The notes beneath the pieces were generated by a model. It made no database searches. It had not been told where the DNA came from and saw nothing but the letters and a program-made list of their open reading frames with translations. Shown piece after piece: positions 27,208 to 38,728 of a stretch of 64,000 nt of DNA. This DNA comes from Archegozetes longisetosus (taxonomy: Eukaryota; Arthropoda; Arachnida; Sarcoptiformes; Trhypochthoniidae), in NCBI GenBank assembly GCA_018873245.2, contig JAEMBT020000004.1:9540152-9604151 (forward strand), in the 5' to 3' direction. Position 1 is the first letter of the stretch. The number at the start of each line of letters is the position of its first letter. Position numbers and translations under genes: made by a program.

Positions 27208-28551
27208 CGCATAATTAAATTAGAGAAAGAAATTTAATTTTTATTAACGAACCAAACATTTCATCATTTTTCACATTGTGTTCAGATTATTAATATTAAG
27301 GTAATAATGAATTGATACGATGAATAAAAGTCTTTATTAACCAATGAGCTGATGGCTGATTGATTGACTGATGATTTTATGATTTTAGGCTCATTTATAG
27401 CTGTTGTTTGACGCGAACCAGCATTTAAACTGCTGCTAAATACATCATCAGGTCATCAAATTATCATTATTTCATTTAGAAACTATGCTTTTTGTGATTG
27501 TATTATTTAAATTAAATCAAATCGGAATGCGTTCAATTAATTATAATTAAATCTTTGTGGCGCATACCAATTGTTGATTAAGAAATAACCAGACAGATCG
27601 TTGAACTGATGCTACTTTGAAAATATTTTTGCTCAAAAGAAGATATGATTGTTTTTCGATATTTTTCTCAACCTATCCTTTTAAATGTTTATTAACCCTT
27701 TTTTCTATGTGAATGTAATTTATTTGTCGTGTGCCTTCTCTTACTCTCAAGTATATATCACAACAAAGTCTGCGAGAAATTGTTGATATATTAAAATTGG
27801 AGTAGTAATTCGAAACTTTATTCCAGCAATATTTAAATATTTTATTAGAAGCACTCAAGCAGATCATGCTATTTAATGTTAAGTGATTTAGTTTATTAGC
27901 TCTTAGTTTGTGATTAATTGTTATAAAACAAAGACCGTAAATGATTATTAGAAACAAATATTAAATGTAATCGAGAAAATAAATACCTAATAGGATAAAA
28001 ATAAGTTGAATACATGTTTTGTAAAGTATTTACTTCAAAATTAGTAATAAATGAAGAGTACAATTGTTTTTAGCAGTAAATTATCGTCATATCATTCTAT
28101 ATGAATGTTTTTTTATGTTCAATTTGACATTTTGATTGTGCAAAATCTTATAAAAAACTTATAATTTTCGTAAGTGCTGTGTAAGTATAAGACTGAGTGG
28201 AAACATAGGGTAGAATACATTGTCTTAGGAGTGTTAAGTTTTACAATAGCTCTGAATTATGGGTACCGGTATCAATTGTAAATATGGGTCACCAAGCCTT
28301 GAAACCTGTTTTCGACCCTGGAATAACTTGGCTTTAGAAACGAATATTTTCTTCTTGTACTTTTCTCTTACACTTCACTCAATTATGCTCAATATATTGG
28401 CCTTATTTGTGAGTTTAAAATGAGTTCATATTTTTGAACATCGTTCAAAGCAATGACAACAAATTCTAGTCCAATTTATTCAGTATGAAATGTTTCCAAT
28501 CCGTGTATTTGCTTTTATTTATTTTGATTTAGGTAAACAAATCTACTACCA
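27208..28551. other. Intergenic, PP2A-B to Skeletor
   Basis: Holds the PP2A 3' UTR and, by inference, the first exon and promoter of the Skeletor gene. I could not place that exon. The 94-codon minus-strand frame at 27673-27957 has no recognisable content. Confidence 0.55.
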
Positions 28552-28552
28552 G

Positions 28553-30942
28553 TGTATAAACAAATAACTTTATTGGTTTTCCAACTATTTTTAGTTTTAG
28601 TACTTTCTGAAGAATATCAAGGATCATATTTAGGCAAATTCAACACTTATGCACATCAGGCCACTGGTGACGTCTATGCCATCGACGAATACACGTTTCT
28701 AATCAAAAACTTTTTTTACGACGGTCTCGGACAAGGTATAGATTTGCATCGAAAAGTTGAATCAACTTTTGAGATGAACCAACTCGGACTATCTATAACG
28801 AAAGACAATAAAACATTAAAAATTGTTTCAGATGCATATTTCTGGGCTGGCGCTACAGTTAGACCGAGCAATATTGGATTCATAATACCTGATGAAAATG
28901 GAAAAACTAATAAACTGAGACAATATGTTAACAAAGATATAACTATACGAATGCCAGATGATAAAAAGATCAAAGTTATTAAATGGTTGTCAATCTGGGA
29001 TATAAGAGATAATCGCAATTTTGCTGACATATACATTCCTGATGGCTTTCAATCTCCTGCTCCACAAGAGATTTCTGAGCTTTCGCGTTACTCACACAAC
29101 GTCAAGTCTGGACCTGTCGTTATACTAGACTCAAAAACAATCAAAATTCCCGACTTCTCTTATGATGGAAGCAGTAAAAATGCATACTTTTGGGTAGGAA
29201 CTGGTCCACAACCGAACTCTGCCGGTAAAAAGATTCCAAACGAAAGAGGATAGTAAGTACCGATATTCTTTGATCAAAGTTGATATTGTGCGGACTGAAA
29301 GATGTAAAATTGTTTGAATAGTATAAACCCGATCGGTTCATATGAAGAAGAGACAATAATATTGGAACTTCCAGGAGAAATGACTGTATTTAATATTGAC
29401 TTTCTTGCTGTTTGGGACGATGAGATCAAAGAAAACTTTGGATCGATTATAATTCCCGAAGGTTTAAACATTCCACCTGCACTCAATAAGATAATTGTAC
29501 AAAAATATACTACTGACTGACTTAATTTAATCAATTTTTAATCATTTGACTCATATCTACAGAAACATGAGTCACGAATGCCTAATTGCGAACAACTCCA
29601 TCAAAAGCTTCAGTTAAATTGGGAAATATTTGGTCCCCAGATAACTTTCGAGATTGTGGGTCAGATCGATAAAAATGACTACATAGCATTTGGTATTAGC
29701 GGTTCGAAAAATTCATCGCAAATGATTGGATCTGATGTTGCGTTGTCTTATTTGGACGGACATTTAGGATTCACACAGGATTACAACATTACAGGAAAAT
29801 TTCCAGTAAAATATTTCTACTCAAACTTAAGTTTAACACTTTAAAAATCTGCTTCTCTATTAAAGTGTACCAATATTGTCGGATTGTACAAAGGCGTTTG
29901 TTTAGACACCAAAGTTGGTGGAGTTGACAACTATCAGATACATCTTTACGAAAGAGTTGATTCTCTCACAAAAATCACATTTCGCAGAAATTTGATCAAT
30001 ACTGGTATGAATAGTGAACTATAGTCAGATATAAAGACAGTAATGCTATCTAATTTCATCTGAGCAGGCGATGACGGCGATCAAGTTTACGAGAAGAGTG
30101 GCAGCACTTATATAGTTTGGGCGATCGGCAAGTATAATGACATTCGCGAACCAAACTTCCATCACATATACCCAAAGGGAGATATTAAGCTTGAGCTGGG
30201 TCGAAAATCTGAAAAGAATTGCTATCACTTTACGGGTCCTAACCCTCGTTTAACAACCAATAATCCCAAGCCTTGGGGACCATTGAAATTGTTTAACAGA
30301 ACTATCACTACATTTTATGCCAGAATTGGTGATGCGGGAGGATTGAAAGGATACTACGGGTCAACAGGTGGAATTGCGTCGCCAGGAATTGTTTGGTATA
30401 TCAATGGACTGTTAACGCCAATACTTTATGTGAAACGAGGTCGAACTTATAATTTTCGCGTCGAAGGCGGAAATAATCCATATAATGCTCATCTTTATCA
30501 TCCCCTCTATATTACTAATGATCCCAACGGAGGATTCATTGAATATTCGGAGAAAGAAAGGAGGAAATATCAAGTTTATGCTGGTATTGAATTCGATAAA
30601 AAGGGTAGACCTACACCCACTTCAGCTGGAAGACTGTGTGTCTGGTTATCAAAAGATAATATGGACAAACGCAAAGCTGATAATTATCACAGTTTTATTC
30701 AATACAGATCTGCACTCAACTACACTTGTGAAGACGGCAATGCAGCCATTTTGCAGTGGACGCCAAACTCTAGTACTCCTGATCTGGTTTACTATCAAAG
30801 CTACACTCATAGAAATATGGGCTACAAAATAATTGTTTTGGACGACTTCACCAATTCGTCAACTGAACCAATAAAGCAGTCACTTTTTATAATGTCTGTT
30901 TCTATATTTATTTGGCTTTTATCAAATAGAATCAAATTGTAA
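28553..30942 (+). CDS. Skeletor: Skeletor-like protein: two DM13 domains, DOMON, C-terminal anchor
   Basis: A secreted or surface protein resembling Drosophila Skeletor, known there as a spindle-matrix locus. Coding segments are 28553-28735, 28832-29252, 29322-29496, 29563-29805, 29866-30004 and 30068-30942. First comes a hydrophobic signal-like stretch, then DM13 domain 1 (GDVYAIDEYTFLIKNF, then YFWAGATVRPS). DM13 domain 2 follows (SKTIKIPDFSYDGSS, AYFWVGTGPQPNSAG), then a DOMON domain (LNWEIFGPQITFEI, SGSKNSSQMIGSDVALSYLDG). A Skeletor-specific region (SPGIVWYINGLLTPILYVKRG) precedes a hydrophobic C-terminus that looks like a GPI signal. The initiator is unresolved: a start codon split as A|TG at 28553 fits. 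The 96-nt intron 28736-28831 is in frame and stopless. AATAAA is at 31041. Confidence 0.9.
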
Positions 30943-31051
30943 AATATATTTTTTTATAGTTAATACTATATTTTATAAAAACATTTTTAAATATCCCAAA
31001 ATTGATACTATATTTTGTATATAATTAATTCACTTTTGTTAATAAAAGAAA

Positions 31052-32443
31052 TCAGTCAATAATCTGGGGCTTGATTACTAAATTGATTTCTCTATCTTTT
31101 CGTCTAACAGTAACATTCAAAGGCTTATCTGATTCAAGAGCTTTGTAGATATCACTGGCCGATGTAGCTGTCTCTCCATTAACTTTGACGATAATATCTC
31201 TGGGTTGTAAACCTTCCCTAAAGAACCGATTGAAATTTCATTTTAGAAATTTGTCATCAAAATTCGTATATTAAACATACAGATGTGCAGGTGAGCCGAG
31301 AACTACTTTCCAAATGAGAACTCCGCTTGTAACGTTCGGGAAATCGGTTTCTCTTGAATGAAACTGTTCGATCAGTTTAGGCGTCAGCGTCAACATTGTT
31401 ATACCAATATATCTATTCTTCTTTGGAACTGGTTCTCCACTTTTCCCTTTAGATAACTTCTTTTTCTTAAACTGTTCCGCTCTTTCAAGAAAATCAATGG
31501 CATAAGAACTCGGAATAGCAAAAGATATTCCAGCAGTTACTTTCATGGTATTGATACCAATGGCCTCCCCATCCAAGTTAACTAAAGGACCACCAGAATT
31601 ACCGATATTTATGGAGGCATCAGTTTGGATGTAATCCATTTCTTTCCCAAAGAGACCTAACTCTTTTCCAGCTCTATTGATGGAACTGACGACACCAACT
31701 GTTATGGTATTACTCAAAGAGAACGGACTTCCCATCGCTATAACCCATTCTCCAGGTCTTGATTTTCTAGAATCCCCTAATTTAATGAATGGCAAACCTT
31801 TTGAATCGATTTTAACGGTTGCTAAATCGAGTCTATCGTCCACACATTCGACGACCCCATTGAATACTCGGCCATCACTCAGTTTAACCGAAACAGTCTT
31901 AGAATGTGCGACCACGTGAGCGTTCGTCAGGATAAGTCCATCAGAATTTACTATAAAACCAGAACCACTTGAAATAGAAATGGTTGTGTTAGGTACAAAT
32001 GGATGTCTCCCAAACACTTCTATGAAGACTACAGCAGATGAAACTTTTTCGGTCACGTCAGCGATAAAGTTAAACCTCTTTGACGCTGACAATGAGTTGT
32101 CATCAGTAGTGTTGTCTTTGTTTTGATTATCTTTTAGAAATAGTTGAGCTCTTCTTAGTATGAAATCTGATAGTAATTTGGTTAAACTTTGTTCATATTG
32201 ATCATTAATGTTTTTGAAACTTTTGTAGTAGTTAAATAAAATATTAGATCCAAAAATTGATACGATTAGAGCAGACGAACAGCCCACCAGATAATATTTT
32301 CTATCGTTCACTAATATCTTTTTGTGATTCGTTGAAAGTCTTCTCAAATGTTGTCTTAAGTTATGATTTGATATTGTATTGAAACCATTAAAACATCTAT
32401 TAATATATAGTTTATTAATTGTGAAAAATAAGTTTCTAGCCAT
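31052..32443 (-). CDS. HTRA2: Mitochondrial serine protease HTRA2/Omi
   Basis: A PA-clan serine protease of the mitochondrial intermembrane space that serves in protein quality control. Two exons, 31281-32443 and 31052-31217, give 442 residues (human 458). The N-terminus is basic (mitochondrial targeting), followed by a membrane segment at about residues 51-72. The catalytic triad is visible: His176 in ILTNAHVV, Asp206 in RLDLATVKI and Ser283 in GNSGGPLV. A C-terminal PDZ domain runs through SPAHLEGLQPRD. The NFIADV block that follows the processing site in the family is present, but no AVPS-type IAP-binding motif precedes it. Its only canonical poly(A) signal nearby (30907-30912, antisense) lies within the convergent Skeletor coding sequence. 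Confidence 0.96.
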
Positions 32444-32819
32444 GAGTTCGTGTTAAGTTTGCGATTGCATATTAAATTTTAATAAATGCTTTGCTCTCCG
32501 TTCGCGTCAAATGTCGCTTCAATACAACTGTTGAGAAACATACGAACAAAATCGCATTTTGTTATTGTTTTGGAAAATACGACTTCAACTCTCTTCTCAA
32601 AACTATCCATTGATTTAGTTATAAAACAGTAGATTTGAACTCAAATTGATTGTAAGACAATCTTTTCAATTATTTTTAGTTAATATGTTGAGCGTTTTTA
32701 GTAAAAAGCAAATGTTTTGTAATTTAATTGAGTGTTACAATGTTTTTCAAACATATCACAATTGACTGATTTGATCACAATATTATTCTATTCAAATAAT
32801 TAATAATAAATAATAAACA
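32444..32819. promoter_or_regulatory. Shared intergenic space of HTRA2 and DHX38
   Basis: The divergent start codons are 376 bp apart, so this stretch must hold both 5' UTRs and promoters. I see no clear TATA element in a fixed position. Bidirectional promoter function is inferred from geometry alone. Confidence 0.5.
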
Positions 32820-35800
32820 ATGAGTTTCGACGCTAAAGTAGACCGATTGGAGGGAAGTGCTAAAGAAGTTGGAGGTCTTATCATAAAGAAGAAGATTCCT
32901 GAAAATTCAGATGAATTTGTGTTTAAAAAGCCGAGAACTTCATTATTGGGTTTGGATAAGTTAGCTAACGAAAAGATGATGGAAAAGATGGAAAAGCAAA
33001 GAGATAGAGAGAGAAGTGATAGAAATAAAGATAAAGAGAGAGACAGAGAAAGAATGAGAAGTAGTGACAAAAGGGGTCATTACAGAAAACATAGAGAAGA
33101 GACGCCATCACATTCTGGAGGGGTTAGTGACGAGTACAGAGAAAGAAAAAGACTAAGAGATCAACGACAACAAAGAGACCATCAGCAAAGACAGTCCACC
33201 ATCAAAAACACCAATGATTATCGCAAGTCTTGGCAGTCGTTTCCATCTCCGAGAATTCATACGCCTTCGCGATCGAGTTGGGAAGAAGACGATGATTACG
33301 ACCGAAGATCTCATAGGAGTCAAAGCTTTACACCTGATTCCAGAAGTACTCAAGATATGAGAAGTTCGTGGGAAACACAAACTCCTAATAGATTCCAAAC
33401 TCCAGCCACTCCCAGACCGACACCAACGCATTGGGGAAATCAAAGGAGAAATACAGACATTCCTTTAGATGATGATTGGGAAGAAGATGAAGAAGAGTTA
33501 AGGCGAATCGACAGGGAGTGGTATGACGAAGAATGTGATCAAAACCCATTCGGGACTATGAGTGATGAATATGCGAAGAAGAGAGAAGAAGCGCTTCAGA
33601 AGAATCGTGCGGTTCAACGCATTTCTGCGCAACAGAGACAAATAAATAAAGACAATGAAAAGTGGGAAACAAATCGTCTCTTATTATCAGGTGTTGTCAC
33701 GCGTATTAATGACGACCGAGAAGATGAGGACGACGTGAATGAGGGACGCGTTCATCTCATGGTTCATAATATCGTTCCTCCATTTCTTGACGGACGTATT
33801 GTGTTCACTAAACAACCTGAACCTATAATCCCCGTCAAAGATCCGACTTCTGATTTTGCAATTTTGTCACGTAAAGGATCTGCTCTTGTTAGATATCATC
33901 GAGAGCTAAAAGAACGTAAAAAGGCTCAGAAAAAGAGTGGGAATTAGCGGGAACTCGATTGGGAGACATTATGGGAGTCGCAAAGCCTAAGGATGATATT
34001 GATGAGAATGACGAGAAGACTGATGACTACAAAGCAGAACATCGTTTTAAAGATCATATCGATGAAGCTGACGATCAATCGGATAGGATTAAGATAATGA
34101 AACAAAGACAATTCTTGCCAGCGTTTGCGGTCAGGAATGAGTTGTTAAATGTTATTCGTGATAATAACATAGTCATTGTTGTCGGAGAAACCGGTTCAGG
34201 AAAGACGACACAATTGACTCAGTATTTACATGAAGAAGGATATACCAAATATGGAATGATTGGTTGTACTCAACCGCGACGTGTGGCCGCCATGTCTGTC
34301 GCTAAACGTGTTTCTGATGAAATGGGTGTCAAATTAGGTGAAGAAGTGGGTTATGCCATCAGATTTGAAGATTGTACTTCGAATAAGACTATTATTAAGT
34401 ATATGACTGACGGAATATTAATGAGAGAATCACTTTCAGAACCAGATCTCGATAATTACAGCGCTATTATTATGGATGAAGCTCACGAAAGAAGTCTAGA
34501 CACCGATGTTTTGTTTGGAATATTACGTCAAGTGGCAGCCAAACGGACTGATCTCAAATTAATAGTGACCTCTGCGACTATGGATGCTTCAAAGTTTGCA
34601 CTTTTCTTCGGTAATGTTCCAGTATTTGTGATTCCTGGTCGAACGTTTCCAGTAGAAGTCTATTTCTCGAAAAATCCAGTCGAGGATTACGTGGACGCAG
34701 CTGTCAAGCAAGCTATTCAAATACATTTGGGAGGACTTGTCGGTGATATATTGATCTTTATGCCGGGACAAGAAGACATTGAAGTGACGTGCGAAGTGAT
34801 TACTGAAAGATTGAAAACCTTAGCCGAGACATCAAAAACAGAAGCTCCAGAGTTGGCAATACTGCCCATTTATTCTCAATTGCCGTCTGATCTTCAGGCC
34901 AAGATATTCCAAAAAGCAGAAAATGGTATTCGTAAGTGCATTGTTGCCACTAATATCGCAGAAACTTCACTAACAGTCGATGGAATCATGTTTGTGGTGG
35001 ACAGCGGCTACTGTAAGCTTAAAGTATACAATCCTCGCATAGGTATGGATGCTCTCCAAGTGTATCCAATATCGCAAGCTAATGCCAACCAAAGGAGTGG
35101 TAGAGCTGGTCGAACAGGTCCAGGCTGTTGCTATAGATTGTATACTGAAGCTCAATATAAGCATGAAATGCTAGCAAACACAGTTCCAGAAATACAGAGA
35201 ACAAACTTAGCGAATGTGGTTTTACTGTTGAAATCTCACGGAGTTCAAGATTTATTGCAATTTCATTTCATGGATCCTCCACCACAAGACAATATGCTTA
35301 ACTCAATGTATCAGTTATGGATTTTAGGTGCTTTGGACAATGTCGGCAATTTGACTGCTTTGGGTAGAAATATGGTTGAGTTTCCTCTGGATCCTGCCAT
35401 GTCTAAAATGCTTTTAGTCTCCACTGAAATGAAGTGTTCAGCTGAAGTACTGATCATAGTGTCAATGCTTTCGGTACCTTCCATCTTCTTTAGGCCTAAA
35501 GGTAGAGAAGAAGAAAGTGATTTGGCTCGTGAAAAGTTTCAGGTCCCTGAATCCGATCACTTGACTCTTCTTAATGTTTATCTCCAGTGGAGAACTCATA
35601 AGTATTCAACTCATTGGTGTCAACAACATTTCATTCATGCGAAGGCATTGCGCAAAGTGCGTGAAGTCAGACAACAACTTAAAGAGATCATGGAATCACA
35701 AAAGTTACCCATTTATTCGTGTGGAACTGAATGGGATTGTGTTCGAAAGTGTATTTGTTCGGCTTATTTCCATCAGGCGGCAAGACTTAAAGGTATTGGA

Positions 35801-36217
35801 GAATATGTCAACTGTAGGACTGGAATGCCATGTCATTTACACCCAACTTCATCATTATATGGAATGGGATTCACCCCCGACTATGTTGTTTATCATGAAC
35901 TAGTTATGACCACTAAAGAGTACATGCAATGCGTGACTGCAGTTGAAGGCCAGTGGATGGCAGAGTTAGGGCCTATGTTCTACTCCATCAAAGAGTCCTC
36001 CAAGTCTAGATATGAACGAAAACAACAGCAAAGAGATCACGAAAAAGAAATGGAACAAGAAATGGCTTTAGCTCAGGAACAGATCAGACGAAGAAAAGAA
36101 GAATCAGAGGCACAAAATATGCTAAGCGTTAGATCCACACCAATTGTTACGCCTGGACTCAAACGCCCTAACACTCCAGCTACTCCTCGACGAACGCCTT
36201 CTAGATTTGGCCTTTAA
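32820..36217 (+). CDS. DHX38: Pre-mRNA splicing DEAH-box helicase PRP16, frame broken by one base
   Basis: PRP16/DHX38 remodels the spliceosome after the first transesterification. It appears as one exon in two overlapping frames: 32820-33947, then a second frame entering near 33935 and ending at 36217. Joined, they give about 1132 residues (human 1227). The first part has an N-terminal RLEG block, a long Arg/Ser/Asp-rich tail, then [19 protein letters not shown] and [19 protein letters not shown]. The second has Walker [11 protein letters not shown] (about residue 455), MDEAHERS (about 551), [17 protein letters not shown] and the C-terminal [11 protein letters not shown]. The break is at CAG-AAA-AAG-AGT, where the conserved KKxWELAGTxLGDIMG block switches frame. 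One added A, or a -1 slip, restores it. AATAAA is at 36360-36365. Confidence 0.95.
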
Positions 36218-37083
36218 ACTAAATCATTTTTTATTTCTAATTGAATCCAATGTCATTTTTTAGTCAAGTGATTATAATTTGCCTGATAATCATCTGTAAT
36301 ATATTTTCCTCATTCCGTAAATTATTCGCAATATTCGAGTCTTGTTGAATCAATTATCAAATAAAAATTGTTTCAAAAATTGTTTTGAATTTTAAAATTC
36401 AATTGAATAACAAAAGCTTCCGGTCTGAACAGTTAGAAAATCCGTGCCAAGTCTAAGTAAACATCAGATTTTAGTCTAAAAATTTGATTTGAAGGTTACT
36501 CTTAACGTTGCAAATGACGCTCGATTCAAATTGAACAATATTGTGAAGGGGCGTCAGTTCATTTAGTCTTTGACCTCTTGTAGTTGCACAACCAGCTTAT
36601 AACAACTTACTAAACCTAATACTACTGCAAATTTAAGCCCGAGTGAGTGTCATTTGCAGCAGTCTGTGGGATCAGATCGAATAATTTATTACTGAAAAAG
36701 TTTAAGCAGGATTGCTATTTGCAGCTTTGATATTTGGATTGATAATTAACTTTGAAAAGTTTAGACATGTCTTGTGCTTTTGTTTCACCCCAAGTATAAT
36801 TTGAACAAAATTGATTCAAACAGAGCTTCAATTCCAGAAAACGCTTGATGAGGAGAAAATGACTACCTCTTGAGCTGCAACGAAAGAAAAGTTCATTAAA
36901 ATTTAAGAAAGACAGAACAGTCAAACTTTGAAAACTGAGTTAGATGTTTGCATTGTTTTGGTTATAAAACCTCTATCTCTATGGAAACTAGAAAATAAGT
37001 GACCTGAAAGTAGAGATAACTTCAGTACTCGTCATAATGAATGTTCGATAATTTGATAAATCGATGAGAAGTCATTCAAAAGA

Positions 37084-37296
37084 ATGTCAATCAAGTCAGA
37101 CAAAGAGATAAAGCCTGTGATGACAAATCATAGTATTGTTATTCAAGAAGAGAAACCGTTTTTCATATTATGCAAACCAAAATTATTACCTCTTAAGTCA
37201 ATGACTTTAGAAAAGTTGGAGAAAATGCAGAGGGAAGCAGAAGAAAAGGCTAAACAACAAATGCTCCAACAAACTGATCAAAAAGAAGATCAATGA
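37084..37296 (+). CDS. BBIP1: BBSome-interacting protein 1 (BBIP10)
   Basis: A 70-residue single-exon gene. BBIP1 is the smallest BBSome subunit, needed for assembly of the ciliary-trafficking coat. The diagnostic family block is nearly intact: LCKPKLLPLKSMTLEKLEKM, at about residues 29-48. After it comes a Glu/Gln/Lys-rich helix to the end. The ATG at 37084 is the first in frame and gives a length slightly below that of human BBIP1 (92). It sits about 870 bp after DHX38 on the same strand and converges with CLINT1. AATAAA is at 37436-37441. An arthropod with aflagellate sperm would still need it for sensory cilia. Confidence 0.9.
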   Translation: MSIKSDKEIKPVMTNHSIVIQEEKPFFILCKPKLLPLKSMTLEKLEKMQREAEEKAKQQMLQQTDQKEDQ

Positions 37297-37816
37297 CAAC
37301 TTATCTATTAAACGCTCTCTGACAATCAGTTCTGAAACTCGTACTTCGAATGCTCTCAACAATCAACTCTTAAACTTACCCAATCGTCTAGCTTGTCTTT
37401 CAACTTTTCTGTTTATTATCTTTTAAGAACCGAATAATAAAATAGTTAGAAAACAGAAAATATTGTAAATAAAACATTAAAGAAAATTCAATTTGTGTGA
37501 AAACAAATTATTTGAAAAAAAAACAATTAAAATTATAATTCTCTCCCATTCACCAAACTTTAAAAGTTAGAGTTATATATATTATGGCATTTAAAAACGA
37601 TTGCTTGTTTAAAAAATTGAAACCAATAAATTGATTAATATCACAAATTTGTAACCATTTTCTTTATAATAATGTGCAAATTCGTAGGGAATGTAATGTT
37701 CTTTAAATATATATATTTCTGTATGATATCATGAGTTAACAACTTTATTGAAATTAGAAAACATTCAGCGCTTTCACGTAACCATTCACACAATATGTCT
37801 TGTATTTAGAGAAACA
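37297..37816. other. Convergent 3' space between BBIP1 and CLINT1
   Basis: Contains the BBIP1 poly(A) signal (37436-37441) and the antisense AATAAA of CLINT1 (37744-37749). Nothing else is seen. Confidence 0.7.
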
Positions 37817-38695
37817 TCACATTCCGAATCCTCCTTTATTCGTGTTGGACCACAACACCTGACCAGAAGACTGCACGTTCGGTGTTCGAGGAGATGTCAT
37901 GTCTATTGAAAAATAAAAATAAACTCAATACTCAAACATAATATTCAAGATTTCATGTCAAATCAATTAACTATCATCTAGAATAGTGTTCAAGTTGATT
38001 AAAACCTGAAGTACAAATTGTAAATAAAAAACTAACTGAATGGTAACTGTTGCGTCTGTTGAGTGATTGGACGTTGAGCTGAAAGAGGACTTAGGCCAAG
38101 AGGAAAGTTGTTGGATTGGGTAAAGGTTGGAGTGCCAAGTGATAGGTTAGAGACTGATTGTGCCAATTGGTTCATAGTGGGAGCACTATGTTTCTCATAT
38201 TTAGAACCTAATAAATTATCTACACTTATGTTCACATTTCCACTTAAGTCACTCCAAGTATTACTCGTTGATATGTTGTTGGCAACACTCCCTTGTTTTA
38301 CATCATTATTTGAAAATAGATTTGTTGGTCGACAACTTTGAACATTAACCGTTTGATTCAATGGAGTTGTTGGCGTCATCACACCTCCTAATTGATTAGT
38401 GGTCATGACTGGAGAAGTTGCCATAACAGGTGATGCCTGAAATGGAACCAGTGATGGACTATCATTACCAACAAATGGATTTGTGGCTTGCATCAACAGT
38501 GAATTGCTGTCAGAAAATAAAGAACTTTGTGGTGTTTGGGCTGATGCCGTAAAAGCAGACTCGAAGTTAGCGAAATCGTCATTTGAGGACAAATTTTCAT
38601 TTGCACTGCTCTGGAATTGAGTAAAATCAGCGAAATTTTCTAAATTGTTGTTGTTATTAAGTAAATTATTATTGATGTTGAAAATGTCTGAATTG

Positions 38696-38728
<33 letters not shown>

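Noticed and set aside
28484..28531. Short signal-peptide-like ORF (MKCFQSVYLLLFILI) just before a GTAAAC donor, as Skeletor exon 1
   Set aside because: A TAG stop lies immediately before the donor, so it cannot join the Skeletor frame.
35574..35903. 109-codon frame within DHX38
   Set aside because: Shadow of the DHX38 coding sequence in another frame.
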